From Enoplolaimus lenunculus (taxonomy: Eukaryota; Nematoda; Enoplea; Enoplida; Thoracostomopsidae), in assembly GCA_030248215.1 (NCBI GenBank), contig JASANG010000117.1, positions 1 through 64,000 of the forward strand: 64,000 nt of DNA, in the 5' to 3' direction. Below the pieces are notes generated by a model. The model did no database searches. It worked only from the letters and a program-made list of their open reading frames with translations, and was not told the origin of the DNA. Position 1 is the stretch's first letter. Every line of letters begins with the position of its first letter. The position numbers and the translations under genes were made by a program. Below, piece after piece: positions 25,101 through 35,447 of this stretch.

Positions 25101-26062
25101 GGTTATGCATCCGTTACCCATCACTGGAGCAAAGTTTGTTAATATTGCGGCACATTAAAATGTTACTTTGGGACTCTCTAAACAGCCCTCTGACAGAGAG
25201 TATTATAAACACACCTGAATTCGACATTTTACCAAGTCCAAAGGGACAACTGCGGTGTGTGTAATGCCACACGATAACACGCCTCCAAAAGCACTAAGTG
25301 CAAAAAATTTCGGCGATCCAATTTCACAGCTAACATCCTCTACAAACATTACGAAAACATCGCAACACACCAAATACATTTCAAATAAATACGTATTCAT
25401 TTCATATGAATAACGGAACAATGTAAATTTCCATTTATACTTAGAATCAGGTCAAATGCAACTGGAATTAAAGAATCCTGGAAAGGGAACTGGATAGTGA
25501 AAAATAATTGTTGGAAACCCAACAAAACTCCGCGCCCGGATGCTAAAATAAATCGGAGTCGGATAATTAATTCATGTCTAATAACAAACTGAACGGCATT
25601 CAAATGTCGGATTTGTTTGGCCATGTTACTTTTGAGAGCATCCAGTTTTCAATAGGTACGTATATACTAAACAATAGATGTGGTTTAGAATTAAGGCAAT
25701 AATAGCAGATTGCATCCTGACGAACTAAGTATATATAAATATGCACGAAGAGAACGAACACTACACAAAAACTACAACAACCAGGGACAAGGCAGTTAAG
25801 ATCTTACAAATCCAAATAAATGTTTACCCACTTTCTGCGAATGTGCTACTGCGCATTTAGAACTAATCGGCCTACAAAGTAACCCAACATGGCTCATTCT
25901 TTCATTAGTCCTATGCTTTCTTTTCCTATTGCAGACATACGTACCTGTTGCGGATGCCGCTGATATCGATCGTTGGTTACCGGGTTGAGTATCACATAAC
26001 ACTTGGTTCATGTTAAGCAGATTGCCTCCCACTGCCGATATAATGTTGCTGTATATGGTCAT
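19114..26062 (-). CDS. SLC25A3: Mitochondrial phosphate carrier protein, complete, 8 exons
   Basis: Exons on the minus strand: 26062-25945, 25339-25215, 24561-24382, 23205-23024, 22452-22280, 21273-21163, 19791-19709, 19206-19114. All junctions are GT/AG and in phase, giving 354 residues (human 362). It is an inner-membrane solute carrier that imports phosphate with a proton (or exchanges it for hydroxide) for ATP synthesis. Three carrier repeats are visible: P72-L-D74-L-V-K77, P169-M-E171-A-A-K174 and SHPAD (P270, D272). The family block [20 protein letters not shown] follows at 207-226, then the C-terminal LPRPPPP. The N-terminus ([13 protein letters not shown]...) is unconserved, consistent with a cleaved or disordered leader. 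Start chosen as the only in-frame ATG upstream of exon 2. Introns hold an octamer-rich element (21400-22200) and a CpG-rich tract (23940-24290). Identification is certain; the exact 5' end is slightly less so. Confidence 0.97.
19613..19660 (-). repeat. Fragment of GGATCCGCTAGTGT-type repeat
   Basis: ATTCTGATGGGGGGCGTACGCCCC ... GATCCGCTAGTGT is the reverse complement of the repeat at 28754-28980. It sits in the last intron of SLC25A3. Confidence 0.5.
21400..22205 (+). mobile_element. Octamer-monomer element, copy 1 (four monomers)
   Basis: It begins ACCAGTCGTAGTGGGACTAC, which contains a small GTAGT/ACTAC hairpin, then TTGACCGAAGCTCGAAC. It ends with an imperfect inverted match GTTTCGCTTCGCTCAAC. 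Inside are four diverged monomers of about 155-175 bp. Each starts with TAATATGCAAATTAG (octamer ATGCAAAT) and a TTAGCTAAC motif and contains CTCGCACCCAAAAACCC. The 3' part carries a GGACGGACAGACGGACGG run. No protein frame. Lies in the intron between SLC25A3 exons 5 and 6. Related copies are at 43443 and 44174. Confidence 0.75.
23940..24290. repeat. CpG-rich tract of GCGATCGC / AACCGCGGTT motifs
   Basis: Dense short palindromic words (GCGATCGC, CGCGATTACGATCG, AACCGCGGTT, GACGC(G/T)GTTA, TTGCGGTTA) fill about 350 bp, in sharp contrast with the AT-rich flanks. It is intronic, between SLC25A3 exons 3 and 4, just after the exon 3 donor. There is no coding potential. Confidence 0.8.
24745..24845 (+). 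repeat. Possible tRNA-SINE fragment (B-box-like)
   Basis: GAGTTCAAATCCCGG at about 24782 matches a pol III B box with one change and follows ACCCGTCCACGAGTTCC. No intact A box precedes it, so it is at most a relic of a tRNA-derived SINE in an SLC25A3 intron. Confidence 0.35.
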
Positions 26063-26379
26063 CGTTAGCTAACTTACGTATGTTACCTAATCTGTTTTAT
26101 CACCAACGTAAACAAACGGAACCTGGGGTAGCCAGGCCCCAAAAATTATTATTGATATTTTCAACTTGCGACATGCGGCTGTCTTTTGTGCATTTTTGGA
26201 CCCAACGAGTTTAGAGCAGTTAGAGTTATTGTTTTACGGAGTTGTCTTGCATACGTGTACGGGTGAATTGGGCGGATAAGGAGTTAATCGGAACAGCGTC
26301 ACGGTAGCTCAAATGTGAGCTTACGGTGAAATCCGCATTAAGAATTCAGCAAAGGAAGCGAATAGCGCGGAGCCTACGG

Positions 26380-26560
26380 GCAGTACCAAGGGAAAACCGG
26401 GGATATTGGGGAATGTGTTAAAGGGATTTCTTGGGATTTTATTCAGTGTTTTCTGGGGTTAGGCGTTTCTAGCGGGGCTAGTTTCGTCTGTTTTCTTGGG
26501 GGATTTCTTGGGGTTTGGTAAGGTTACTGGGGTTTACGGCATTTGGGAATTGTCACGTTA
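26380..26560 (+). promoter_or_regulatory. G-rich, quadruplex-capable divergent upstream region
   Basis: On the plus strand, runs of three to five G recur (CCGGGGATATTGGGG, AAAGGG, TTGGG, CTGGGG, GGGGGATTTC, TTGGGG, CTGGGG). It lies about 320-500 bp upstream of the SLC25A3 start codon and 5' of an open frame on the opposite strand. The G-skew suits a transcribed divergent strand. A regulatory role is inference. Confidence 0.4.
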
Positions 26561-26702
26561 AAAGTTTGCATTTGTGTTGTATGGTGTGAGCTGGTGGATT
26601 AGTGGAATAACAGGGTTAAGGCATCGTAGTTGACGTGCGGAAAGCACCTAACAAAGGAACTTTCGCACCTTCGGTTGAAATAAGCTCGGCAAAGCGTATT
26701 AC

Positions 26703-26924
26703 TTGTATTGTATCGGTACTCGTGCTTTAAGCTTTATAACGGTGTTGGGTGGAATAAACAGGAAAACGACTGCATTGCTGAACCAGAGCGATATAGCGTC
26801 ATTGGAAAACGGACCTAAGCGCGGAATTGGCGGTTTCAAACCGTTACCGAAATCACGAACTATGCTACCGGGAATGGCCAAGAAAAGTATCGGTCTCGGT
26901 CAATTTTTGGTCACCAACGAATAA
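26703..26924 (+). CDS. Small unidentified exon, divergent from SLC25A3
   Basis: An open frame of about 75-80 codons ends at TAA (26922-26924), immediately followed by AATAAAAATTAAAA, a plausible poly(A) signal. The peptide is basic and glycine-rich toward its end (GPKRGIGGFKPLPKSRTMLP, then GMAKKSIGLGQFLVTNE). There is no good ATG at the beginning. An acceptor such as GTGCTTTAAG|C at about 26730 could open it, making this a last exon. I do not recognise the protein. Its head-to-head arrangement with SLC25A3 suggests a shared bidirectional promoter, if it is real. Confidence 0.35.
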   Translation: MYCIGTRALSFITVLGGINRKTTALLNQSDIASLENGPKRGIGGFKPLPKSRTMLPGMAKKSIGLGQFLVTNE

Positions 26925-26929
26925 AAATT

Positions 26930-27835
26930 AAAATTTTCAAAATATACTATTTCTAATGCTTTTCCGTTGTGTTTTGTGTTTTTTGTAGTATTATAGTTTT
27001 CAACCCGCCTGTCGGAAGTAACTGTTACGGGCAAGCGAAAATAAATTAGCAACACTAGCTAAGTATATTGCCGAGTAGGTATTTGTTTTACGTCGGCAAT
27101 AATTTAATGGCAGCCAATGTTTACTTTAAGGTGCGTAACATTACTATAAGCATATACTTAAACCTAAGTCATAACGTAAAAAGCCTCTAACTAACCTGAC
27201 AGTAAGCGTAAGAGTAAACCTAAGCAAACATTGACCTAAAAGCTTAATTGAAACACTGATTGCGCTCCATGACAGTAAAAGTGCTTACCCATCAACTTTA
27301 ATTAAAACACACAAACACATGTTTGCGAACCGTTGCCGGATTTGACTTGGTCTACAAATTATTATGTTAATACATGCACGCGATAAAGTGCTAATTGAAC
27401 CCCATATCACGGGTTCCAAATAATATTTACTTTCGATGAGCCTGCAAGATTAACCTTAATACGGGGTTCACGTTATAACTGGGGCAGCTTGGAATATGTT
27501 TTGTCCAAGTTGATCGACGTCAACATAAAATGTTTGGAATATCATATGTTGCAGTACAAAGTGTAGTTGTCACATAAGGATAGCAGAAACTGCAATTTTT
27601 TAATACGTTAGCGGATAAACCTGCGGAGAAAACGTTACCAGCTATTGTCACGAAGACAAAACGTGTTCCGGCTGACTCAGTTATAACGTTAACCCCGCAA
27701 TAGCATATTTTAGCAGAAAGTTCGAGATATATACAGCATATCTGTAGCCGCCAGTAGCCGTAGTGGCACATATGCGCCATTAAGCATTTGGATTTTAAAC
27801 AAACGCTTTCACATCACGTATGCAAACTCAAACCA
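26930..27835. other. Stretch without recognised gene
   Basis: AT-rich sequence. It holds a degenerate CCTAAG-type patch at about 27155-27245 (AAACCTAAGTC, AGTAAACCTAAGC) and otherwise only short frames. Confidence 0.45.
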
Positions 27836-28340
27836 TAAACACTTGGGACAGCGGGGGACAGTTAGACAGCGGGACACTTGGGTCATTTGGGACCGCCGGA
27901 CAGTTGGGACAGCGGGACAGTTGCGACAGCGTGACAATTGGTACTGTTGGGACAGCGGAACAGTTGGTACAGTTGTACAGTTGGGACCGCGGGAAAGCTG
28001 GTACAGCGGGACAGTTGGGATAGTTGGACCGCGGGACAGGACAGCGGGACCATTGGGTCATTTGGGACTGCCGGACAGTTGGGACAGCAGGACATTTGGG
28101 ACAGCAAGACAGTTTGGACAGCGGGACTGTTGGGACAGTGGTACACATTCGGTCATTTGGGACAGCAGGACAGTTTGGACAGCGGGACAGTTGGTACAGC
28201 GGGACAGTTGCAACGGCTAGAAATGCGGGAAAGTTGGGACGAAGGATCTTTTGGTTCAGTTGCACAGTTAGGACCGCGAGAAATCTGGTACAGCGGGACA
28301 GTTGGGATAGTTGGACCGCGGGACAGTTAGGACAAAGCAA
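27836..28340 (+). repeat. 9-bp minisatellite (GGGACAGTT / GGGACAGCG)
   Basis: About fifty diverged nonamers, mostly alternating GGGACAGTT and GGGACAGCG, with insertions such as GGGTCATTT. Because the unit is a multiple of three and stop-poor, all three plus-strand frames and two minus-strand frames stay open for long distances (up to 174 codons on the minus strand). These frames are repeat artefacts, not genes. A smaller inverted block lies at 16085-16185. Confidence 0.95.
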
Positions 28341-28753
28341 CATTTGGCGCAAGGCTTAGAGCACTATTTTGACGAGCATGTGTGAGATGCACTATCACAT
28401 TCTATATGCAAATTATTTAATCGTGCAATAGAATATAGAGGTCTTTCGGTTACGGGCCCCCTCCGCCGGCATTTTTCCAAAAATGGTTTGATTTAAAAAT
28501 TTTGCATATTCAGGCTTCCCATTTTTTATTAGGTCCAGAGGTCCGTAATTTGGGACATAAAACCTTTTTGTCAAAAAGCTAGACAAATTAGATATAATTC
28601 GACGTAGCATACAGAGCTGAGTCGAAAGGCGTTAAATTTTCCACAATCAGACGTCTGGCTTCCGACTTTTATGGTAAAATAAAGCGCGCAAAATCAAGAA
28701 GTCTGATTGTGAAAAATTCAACACCATTCGATTAGACTTTACACGTACGTCCA

Positions 28754-28980
28754 CACTAGCGGATCCAGAGAGGGGGCGGGGGGCGTATGCCCCCTCATCA
28801 GAATTTTTTTGTGTTAAAACGGTGGGGTCCATGCCTTACAATTTTTCGCCCTCAGAAAATTTTTTTGGTGATAAAATCATAAGGTCCCCATACCTTACAT
28901 TTTTGCGTTTCATAACATTTACCAGCCCGCCCCTCGTCAGAAATTTTTGGATCCGCCTCTGTACAATCCAATGTTATGTA
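28754..28980 (+). repeat. GGATCC...GGATCC repeat with poly-G/C cores
   Basis: ACACTAGCGGATCCAGAG opens the block and TTTGGATCCGCCTCTGTAC closes it in inverse orientation. Inside, the phrase TAAGGTC/GGTCC...CCTTACA recurs twice, each with an AATTTTT tract. A fragment is at 19613-19660 and a diverged relative at about 16675-16860. Confidence 0.55.
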
Positions 28981-29689
28981 TCTTTTTGTCTAAATTTTTG
29001 ACAAAATTGTTTTTGGGTCCCACGGGGGCCTTAGGACATTAAAAATCCAATTTTTCAAAAATACAAATTTGGGCATGAAAATGATCAGGGCACGCTGCGG
29101 GAAGCCCAAATATGCAAAAAAATTTTAATCCAACCATTTTTAGGGCAAACGCTGGCTGGAAGTGGATAACCGAAGGGACCGAATATAGTTGTATACGCCT
29201 CGTTTGTAAAAAATTTACATCAACATAAGGGGTGCAACGTGTGCTGCGTAATTTTTTACACATATATACACTATAACCAGTGTTGCATATTCTTGTCCAA
29301 AAACTATTATATTGTCAAGATAAAACGAGATGCTCAATTGAATCATATATTCTAACGGTCATCAAGGCAAAGAAGACAGAATTGCAAAAACGCTAGTCTG
29401 ACAAGAGCCATATATACGCAGGGTGTAAACGGGTATTGAGAAAACTAGGAAACAGACATGGATACTGTGTTGAACCGAAAAAGAGGGGGAGGGATAATAC
29501 GAGGGAGGTCTCCATTTTGAGCCCAAATCAATTGGAGTCCGTATCCCTAATATGATTCCGTAAGCGGATAGAGTCAATAAACCCTAATTTTAGACCATAA
29601 ATGTCAATTAACCCTATAACTGTAGCGCATAAATGACTCCAGGACCCCAAATAATTTGAGTTCGAAACTTTAAAGCATACTTAAATTTT

Positions 29690-29940
29690 GAAAGTACATT
29701 CCTAAGTATAATCCTGTATTATCGCTGAAGCTATTGTGACACAAGACAAATAAACATTTAGTTCAACGGATAATTGCAGTACCGGATATATATCAGTAAC
29801 GAAGGGCGGCGGAGCGTCGGTTGAAATAAATAACAGTCCGTAACCGAATAACAAGGGGGTATCCTCTAGAGAGGCCAAATAAATATCAGTCCCCCCTCTT
29901 ATTCGGGTCACTACAGTAGTAAATAAAACATAACGAAAAC
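29690..29940 (-). repeat. Short repeat with GTGACCCGAATAAG motif, copy A
   Basis: Read on the minus strand it runs CTACTGTAGTGACCCGAATAAG ... GGGACTGATATTTATTTGGC ... CGTTACTGATATATATCC ... TTTATTTGTCTTGT. The segment 53865-54045 matches it collinearly on the plus strand. A shorter match is near 54140-54165. Confidence 0.6.
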
Positions 29941-30550
29941 GAAGAACGGTTTTGGTGTAAGTACTTATGAAAGTTTATAAGATGTTTTATTTTTCTGCCA
30001 CTTCAAAGGCGTGTAAATATTGCCGGGCTTACTGAAAAACTGAAAGTAACGATTACTGTCATCTAAGAAAAAATAACGAATGAAACCACAATTTTTAAGA
30101 CTACTCAGTTTTATAATTTTTTCTAATTTAACTATTACAGCATATCTTATAAGTGATTACCAACTATGAGCATAACAATAACAAAATTCCTCGTATTTCT
30201 ATATAACGGAAACGAATACAGACACTAATTGTTAAAGTGTTATTAGAAACGAAACCGAAATCTGGTTTACATCTTGGATATGTAACTTACACAGATTGTT
30301 ATTTAATAAATATGGAATGGATAACTGGTAAAAAATGGTAATGTATGAAATGTACTTACTTTCTATATTGAATAAAGCTTCTATCTGAGGCATATCGTTG
30401 TTTGTTTTGAAACTAACAGTTTTTTGTTTTTTTCACAGCGTTTCTGAGAAATACCAAGTTTGGAAAATTTTGACTTGAAACGAATTATACGTTATATGTC
30501 AAATAGTATATATTGAAAGCAATAAGTATATATAAACTGCTTACTTATGT

Positions 30551-30663
30551 ACACTGCAAAAAATGGTGAGTCCAATGGCGGTGATGAATTTGACTCAGAT
30601 TATGTAGTCCCGTTGAGCCTATTTCGGGGAGAGTCAGTTTGACTCAGCGTTTTCTGCAGTGTA
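30551..30663. mobile_element. Small ACACTGCA TIR element
   Basis: ACACTGCAAAAAATGGTGAGTC at the left is mirrored by GACTCAGCGTTTTCTGCAGTGT at the right, giving a 113-bp TIR element. Related pieces with TGGTGAGTCAAA begin at 40737, and ACACTGTAAATTCCAG ... AATTAGCAGTGT spans 57542-57795. Confidence 0.7.
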
Positions 30664-30773
30664 GTTGAGTTGAAACTAAAAGTATTCGTAGGAATTTTTT
30701 TACTTAACTATGCGATGGATGTAACTGACTTCCGAGACACAACGACTGTGTGCGACCAGGCACAACCTCGGAC

Positions 30774-30936
30774 CCGTAGCCAAGGGGAAACCAGGGGGCC
30801 CCGGCCCTGCTGGAAAATTTTTACTCCTCCTTAAAGTTTTCAACCATGCTTGTAACTCATTGAAAACCCTTGAATACCCCTCCTGCTGAAAAATATTCAG
30901 ACCTCCTAGCAAGGCGAGCTGGCTACGGGCCGGCAC
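30774..30936. mobile_element. CCGTAGCCA...TGGCTACGG TIR element, copy 1
   Basis: The terminal repeats ACCCGTAGCCAA and GCTGGCTACGGGCC bound about 160 bp. Inside are TTTCAACC...CTTGTAACTCATTGAAAACCC and CTCCTAGCAAGG motifs shared with the copies at 31605, 34579 and 52645. Confidence 0.7.
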
Positions 30937-31604
30937 AACCTAAACATGCAATGCCCTTCTTTTGCGCCTGAAAAGCAGGTTTCGCTTTTCGCCACGCTGA
31001 ACCTGGTGTGGCTTGCAGATTTACTAATAACAATATCATGTCCTAGGACGCTTATTCAATAATAACGCTCAAATAATTTAAAAACAAGTTAAACATGACA
31101 AATAAAAGTGCAATTGCACGTTCTTTTTTCGACATTCATTTTGTTGAAGTTGGCTATTAACGCTAACCAAATATAATTGCTTTCGAAACGTGATGTATGT
31201 TTCGGATTTTAAAGGCTTTACATGTTCAGTTTATTGTCAAATTTGAATATATGGTTTAAAGTTTTATTTTTTGACGATTTTATTTAGTTTCTTGCCATTG
31301 CTGTGGCTATCGCCTTAACTTTCGATCGGTGTTGCAGGGTTTTCAAGAGGTCCTGTCTCAAACAACGTGTTATTTCTTTGCCATGTAAACTTGCCAAGTT
31401 GCGAAGTACTAAATATTTGAACGCTTCGCGCAAAAGTATATAATACTTTTTATTTTATTTTTGAGTTGCGCGTTTCTTAAATGTCATTTATATTCGATTT
31501 GCAAAATAAAATGATGTAATTTCTGGGAGCGTATCTGTACTTTTGAGCACGGTTTTTACAAAACCGTGTTCCAATTAGGTGTTTTAATTGTGTTTCGTAA
31601 TCAG

Positions 31605-31765
31605 GCCTGCAGTTTAGCTCACCTTGCTAAAAATCTTCAGGAGCGGCATACAAGGGTTTTCGTTGACATTACAGCAAGGTTGAAAATTTTCTAGAGAGGA
31701 GGAAATTTTTCCAGGGGGAGGCCGAGGCGCCCTGGTCCTCTTGGCCACTGGCTCGTTCGTAATAT
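31605..31765. mobile_element. CCGTAGCCA-family element, copy 2 (diverged)
   Basis: It shares GCTCACCTTGCTA, CAAGGGTTTTC, GCAAGGTTGAAAATTTTCTAG and TTTTTCCAGGGGGAGG with the 34579 copy. The terminal repeats are decayed. Confidence 0.55.
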
Positions 31766-32575
31766 ATGTTAATGGAAATTTCTCTAAATTTATCTGTTTC
31801 GCGGTAGCGTTGATCCAGGGCGGTGTTTCGCAAGACGCGTAACCCACTCTGTGATGCGGACTTGTGCAAATTTTTTAACGCTACGCATACCTAAAATATA
31901 TAATGTTCGTGGGGATTGGATCGCGGAACACAAATATAATAAACATCCATTCTTGCTTCACCCCTGAGGATCGCAGTATTCCGCCGCTGAGTTGTTTTGC
32001 CAACTTCGAACGACGATTTTCAATTTAAGTTTCAAGAATATATACTCTTATAAACGAGCAAATATGTCATGCTTGATCCTTACTTTCGCAACTTCTATGA
32101 ATATAAGTTTCGACAAAAATGTCACCAGTTTCGCTGTATTTAATACTTTCGGTGCCGCGGTCCAAGTTATTTTTAGCGTTCTGTTGGTAAATTAACAATT
32201 CTCTCGAGGTTAACCCTGGACCCAGTAGCGGAGTAGTAACGAGCTAAAACTGCGCTAACTTTCTAATGGTCTACGTTCACTAATTATAACATTTATATTA
32301 AAACTATAGGTTGTGGGCGATTGGAGCAGGCCAAACGCAACAGAGCATTTTAGAACTGTACCAAAATTTAACTACTAGACGCATGTATCGGTCGTATAAA
32401 GTTAAGCATTTCGCGGTTAAGCCCTCCTCCAAACGGCGTTCGCCAATTAATGATCTGATTTTGAAAAGTCTTACATATTTGACCTTCTCATGACCTTCAC
32501 TAATTATTTTCCACCAAACAAGAAAAAGTTTTTTGTTTTCTAATTATAATTTTAGATTTCAATTTGCAGCTGACC

Positions 32576-32764
32576 ATGCCGACAACGCAAGTATTAACGT
32601 ATGTATTTTTGATAATAGTACTGTTTAGTATATTTATGTACGCCAATCTTGATGCTATAGCCGCCCTTAAGGAAACTCCAAAATTGGCTAATCATATTTT
32701 GAAAGATATCGATTCAACTGTACTAAATTCGCGTTATAACTTTGCTCAACAATCAAACAACAAT

Positions 32765-32801
<37 letters not shown>

Positions 32802-33544
32802 GCAACACACAAACGCTACAAAATATGACATCACAAATGAATGAAAATACAACAGGACTACAAAAACAACCGTTTTCGAAAGCAGAGTGGATCTTAGTAA
32901 ATAATTCGGCGAACAGCCAACAACTGAATAAAGGCCAAATTACTCTGAATGGGTCAACAGAAAAATTTCAAAAAATAAAAAATGACACCATAATCCCCAC
33001 GTCGAAAGGGTCAATGGTGCACGCTCCGTATAGACCAAACGCAAATAATACTAAGATTGCCGATGGGACGACGAGAAGAAATGCTACATCTGTCAAAATC
33101 GTGCTGCCATCTAAAATGAATGCGACAAAATTAATGAGGAAATTAATTAAAAACGTTAATAAAACTTTTTCGAACAAAACTTACAAAGTTAATAAGAATA
33201 TTCATACAAATTTTAATCATACAAATATCAAAGCTAAACATCATTCAAAGTTTGCTAAAAGTGAAAATGGTACAAGAAGTTTAAGTTCGAAAAACGCTAC
33301 GGTGAACAAAAAGTTACATCCAGTGGCTCGAGTTGCGAGTAGAATGATCAATTTGAATGTAACAAACAGCTATAGCAAGAAGAGTCATTTAAACCACGTT
33401 AATTCTGATGGCAATTTAACTAACGAAACAATTCATAAATCAAGGCGCGTTCATCCAAGTATCATCAAAATCTCAAACAAAACTCTAGAACACCATGTAC
33501 CACCAGAAACAATGACCAAGAAAGCGGCTCAGAATCATCACTGA
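32576..33544 (+). CDS. Asparagine-rich membrane-anchored or secreted protein, 322 aa
   Basis: The single long frame starts at ATG 32576 (chosen because the in-frame TTG just upstream lies in an acceptor-like TTTGCAG) and stops at TGA 33542-33544. Residues 8-22 (TYVFLIIVLFSIFMY) are hydrophobic, forming a signal peptide or type II anchor. A run of about fifteen Asn follows at about 61-75, encoded by an AAC microsatellite with a single AGC. The remainder is Lys/Asn/Ser/Thr-rich and basic, with many N-x-S/T sequons (NNT, NVT, NKT, NHT). There are no cysteines that I can see and no recognisable enzyme motif. The composition suggests a disordered, possibly heavily glycosylated extracellular or Golgi-lumenal protein. 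No family recognised. Coding status is supported by length and by the absence of repeats outside the Asn run. Confidence 0.75.
32757..32803 (+). repeat. AAC trinucleotide microsatellite inside CDS
   Basis: Near-perfect (AAC)n interrupted once by AGC. It encodes the poly-asparagine run and is likely length-polymorphic. Confidence 0.9.
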
Positions 33545-34299
33545 TATATAGACTAGCAAGCGCATGGTGTTGAGAGTAAACCTTGACTATAGCTGCTATT
33601 GATTAGTGTTGTGCAGTTACCACTTTTTCCACTGGCCTGCCGGCCCGCGGCCAACGAAACCTTTGACCGGCCAGCCGGTCATTGGCCGCCGGCCGGCCAA
33701 TATACAAAATTTTAAAAATTAGCAAACATTTTTATGGTACACCTATATCGTTACGTTTCTAAAAGATTACCAAACATTTAGGCTCAGTAATTCAATAAGA
33801 AACGATCTCGTTGTGAAATATACATTAAACTAAGCACAAGTTCAGTAGTATTCCATATGTTTAACAGAAGACAGTTTACCGCATTGTTTCTAAATATTAT
33901 ATATATGTACCACAACATCTACGCAAAATATTACCGATCACTCTCCCATCATGCAATTATTACGACGAAACGTTCAATGATCAAAATATTTGCACGTGTA
34001 ACGCTGAGAACTATAGGGCTGTCCCGGGACAAGGGCTGTCCCGGGACAAAACAAACAGAATAGCAGTGCAGACAACCAGACCTCAAAACACGCCTACGTT
34101 ATGCATAAATTTTTATATACAATAAACAAGGGCGTAGCAATGTGGGTGTTATGTATATATTTCTGAAATTTTAAGGCAATGACTCCTTTACACATTTTGA
34201 AATTGTAGGCACAACTCGTAGCTATCACAAACAAAACTTAAACCTAAACTAATTTAATTTATGTTGAATCTGAACTCTAAACGTTTTACTTTTCAAAAT

Positions 34300-34530
34300 C
34301 CTCCTTAATCGGTGAGAAAATCGAAATATACACAATACGCAGTATTTAACAAATTTTAAGCGCATATGTTATATATACAAAATGCCTGTGAGAAGTAAAG
34401 ACCCCCTCGATTTCAAGCATACAAGCTCTTGTGGTTAAAGGGTCATGATAATAATTTCCCGGGAAACGTTCAGGTTAGAATTCTGGGTTGAACTCTCAGA
34501 TCTCAGATGAAATAGAAAATGTTTATGTAA
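34300..34530 (+). mobile_element. tRNA-derived SINE, diverged copy
   Basis: It matches the 54974-55245 element across CCCCCTCG, CAAGCTC, a tRNA-like centre and the tail GAAATAGAAAATGTTTATGT. Its A box is degraded and its B-box region reads GGTTAGAATTCTGGG, so it is older than the copy at 55 kb. Confidence 0.55.
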
Positions 34531-34576
34531 GACAAAGTTTAAAACATTTGATTAAAATTAGAAATCGGGTCAAAAG

Positions 34577-34741
34577 CAGGCCCGTAGCCAACTCACCTTG
34601 CTAGGAGGGCTAAAAAGTTTTTAGGAGGGGCATTCAAGGGTTTTCAATGAGTTACAAGCAAAGTTGAAAATTTTGTATGGGGCCAATATTTTTCCAGGGG
34701 GACGGAGCCCCTCCCCTGAAACCCTCTTGGCTACGGGTTCG
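34577..34741. mobile_element. CCGTAGCCA...TGGCTACGG TIR element, copy 3
   Basis: GCCCGTAGCCAACTCACC at the left and CTTGGCTACGGGTTC at the right bound 165 bp. The interior reads GGAGGGGCATTCAAGGG and TTTTTCCAGGGGGACGG. This is the best-preserved copy in the window. Confidence 0.75.
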
Positions 34742-35447
34742 GTCAAAAGTATAAAACACTTCACGTCAAAGTAGCGTTTTGTTGCTGCTAGCGATTCGTT
34801 TAAAGCTAAGAAGTGTCCATCTGCGCGTTTTGGTTTTACCTACAGTGGTATCTTCTTGCACTAGCAGTTTAACTAGAAAATTGTTTAAAATAATTCTTTT
34901 TTCATCACTTTATCATGATTATTTGTTCTGATTTGTCATAATTAAATTACAATATATTTTGTACTTATTTTATGTACCAGCTACTTTGACTTTAACTAAT
35001 TATGGTTGACTGCTGAATAAGGCTCTTAAGGCATCGTTTAAACGGCAAAAGTCTACTTTATGCCGAATGCAGTTGAAACAACTTTACAGTACGTCACAGA
35101 CGATATTTTATTTAGTTAATTTTGTCAATTACATTAACGTTATAAAACAATCACCGCAAGATTTCCTTTTTGCGTTGATTTTTATTTATTAACAACTTTA
35201 AAACGGTGTGAACATTTATCATTAACAAGTGATATGCGGCAGCAACTCAGTGCAGAATATAAGCCTTAACCTTTAAGTTGTAGTCTAACAACAGGACGTG
35301 TAACTAAAACTTTTGTATAAGTGGTTCATAGAAGTTGGATGACCGTAAACAACGCACACACACAAAATCAAAAATGTTTGAAAACAAAATAACAGCGTAT
35401 TTCAATTTTAAAAATTTGCCATTTTCGCTGTAAAATCGAAAGTTATT

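Larger units (their letters stand above)
28345..32575. other. Repeat-rich intergenic stretch
   Basis: No recognised gene. It holds the GGATCC-type repeat (28754-28980), a 29690-29940 repeat, a small TIR element at 30551-30663, and CCGTAGCCA-family elements at 30775-30935 and 31605-31765. Some part of 31900-32570 may be 5' untranslated sequence of the asparagine-rich gene: an acceptor-like TTTGCAG lies at 32563-32569, just before its ATG. Confidence 0.45.
33545..35447. other. Intergenic stretch with repeats
   Basis: It contains a GGCCGGCC-rich palindromic patch at 33640-33705 (TGGCCGCCGGCCGGCCA), a tRNA-SINE-like unit (34300-34530) and a CCGTAGCCA-family element (34577-34741). Nothing coding was seen. 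Confidence 0.5.

Noticed and set aside
27828-28352. Long overlapping open frames on both strands (up to 174 codons)
   Set aside because: They are produced by a 9-bp stop-poor minisatellite; the repeated LSRCPNCPAV-type peptide has no independent support.
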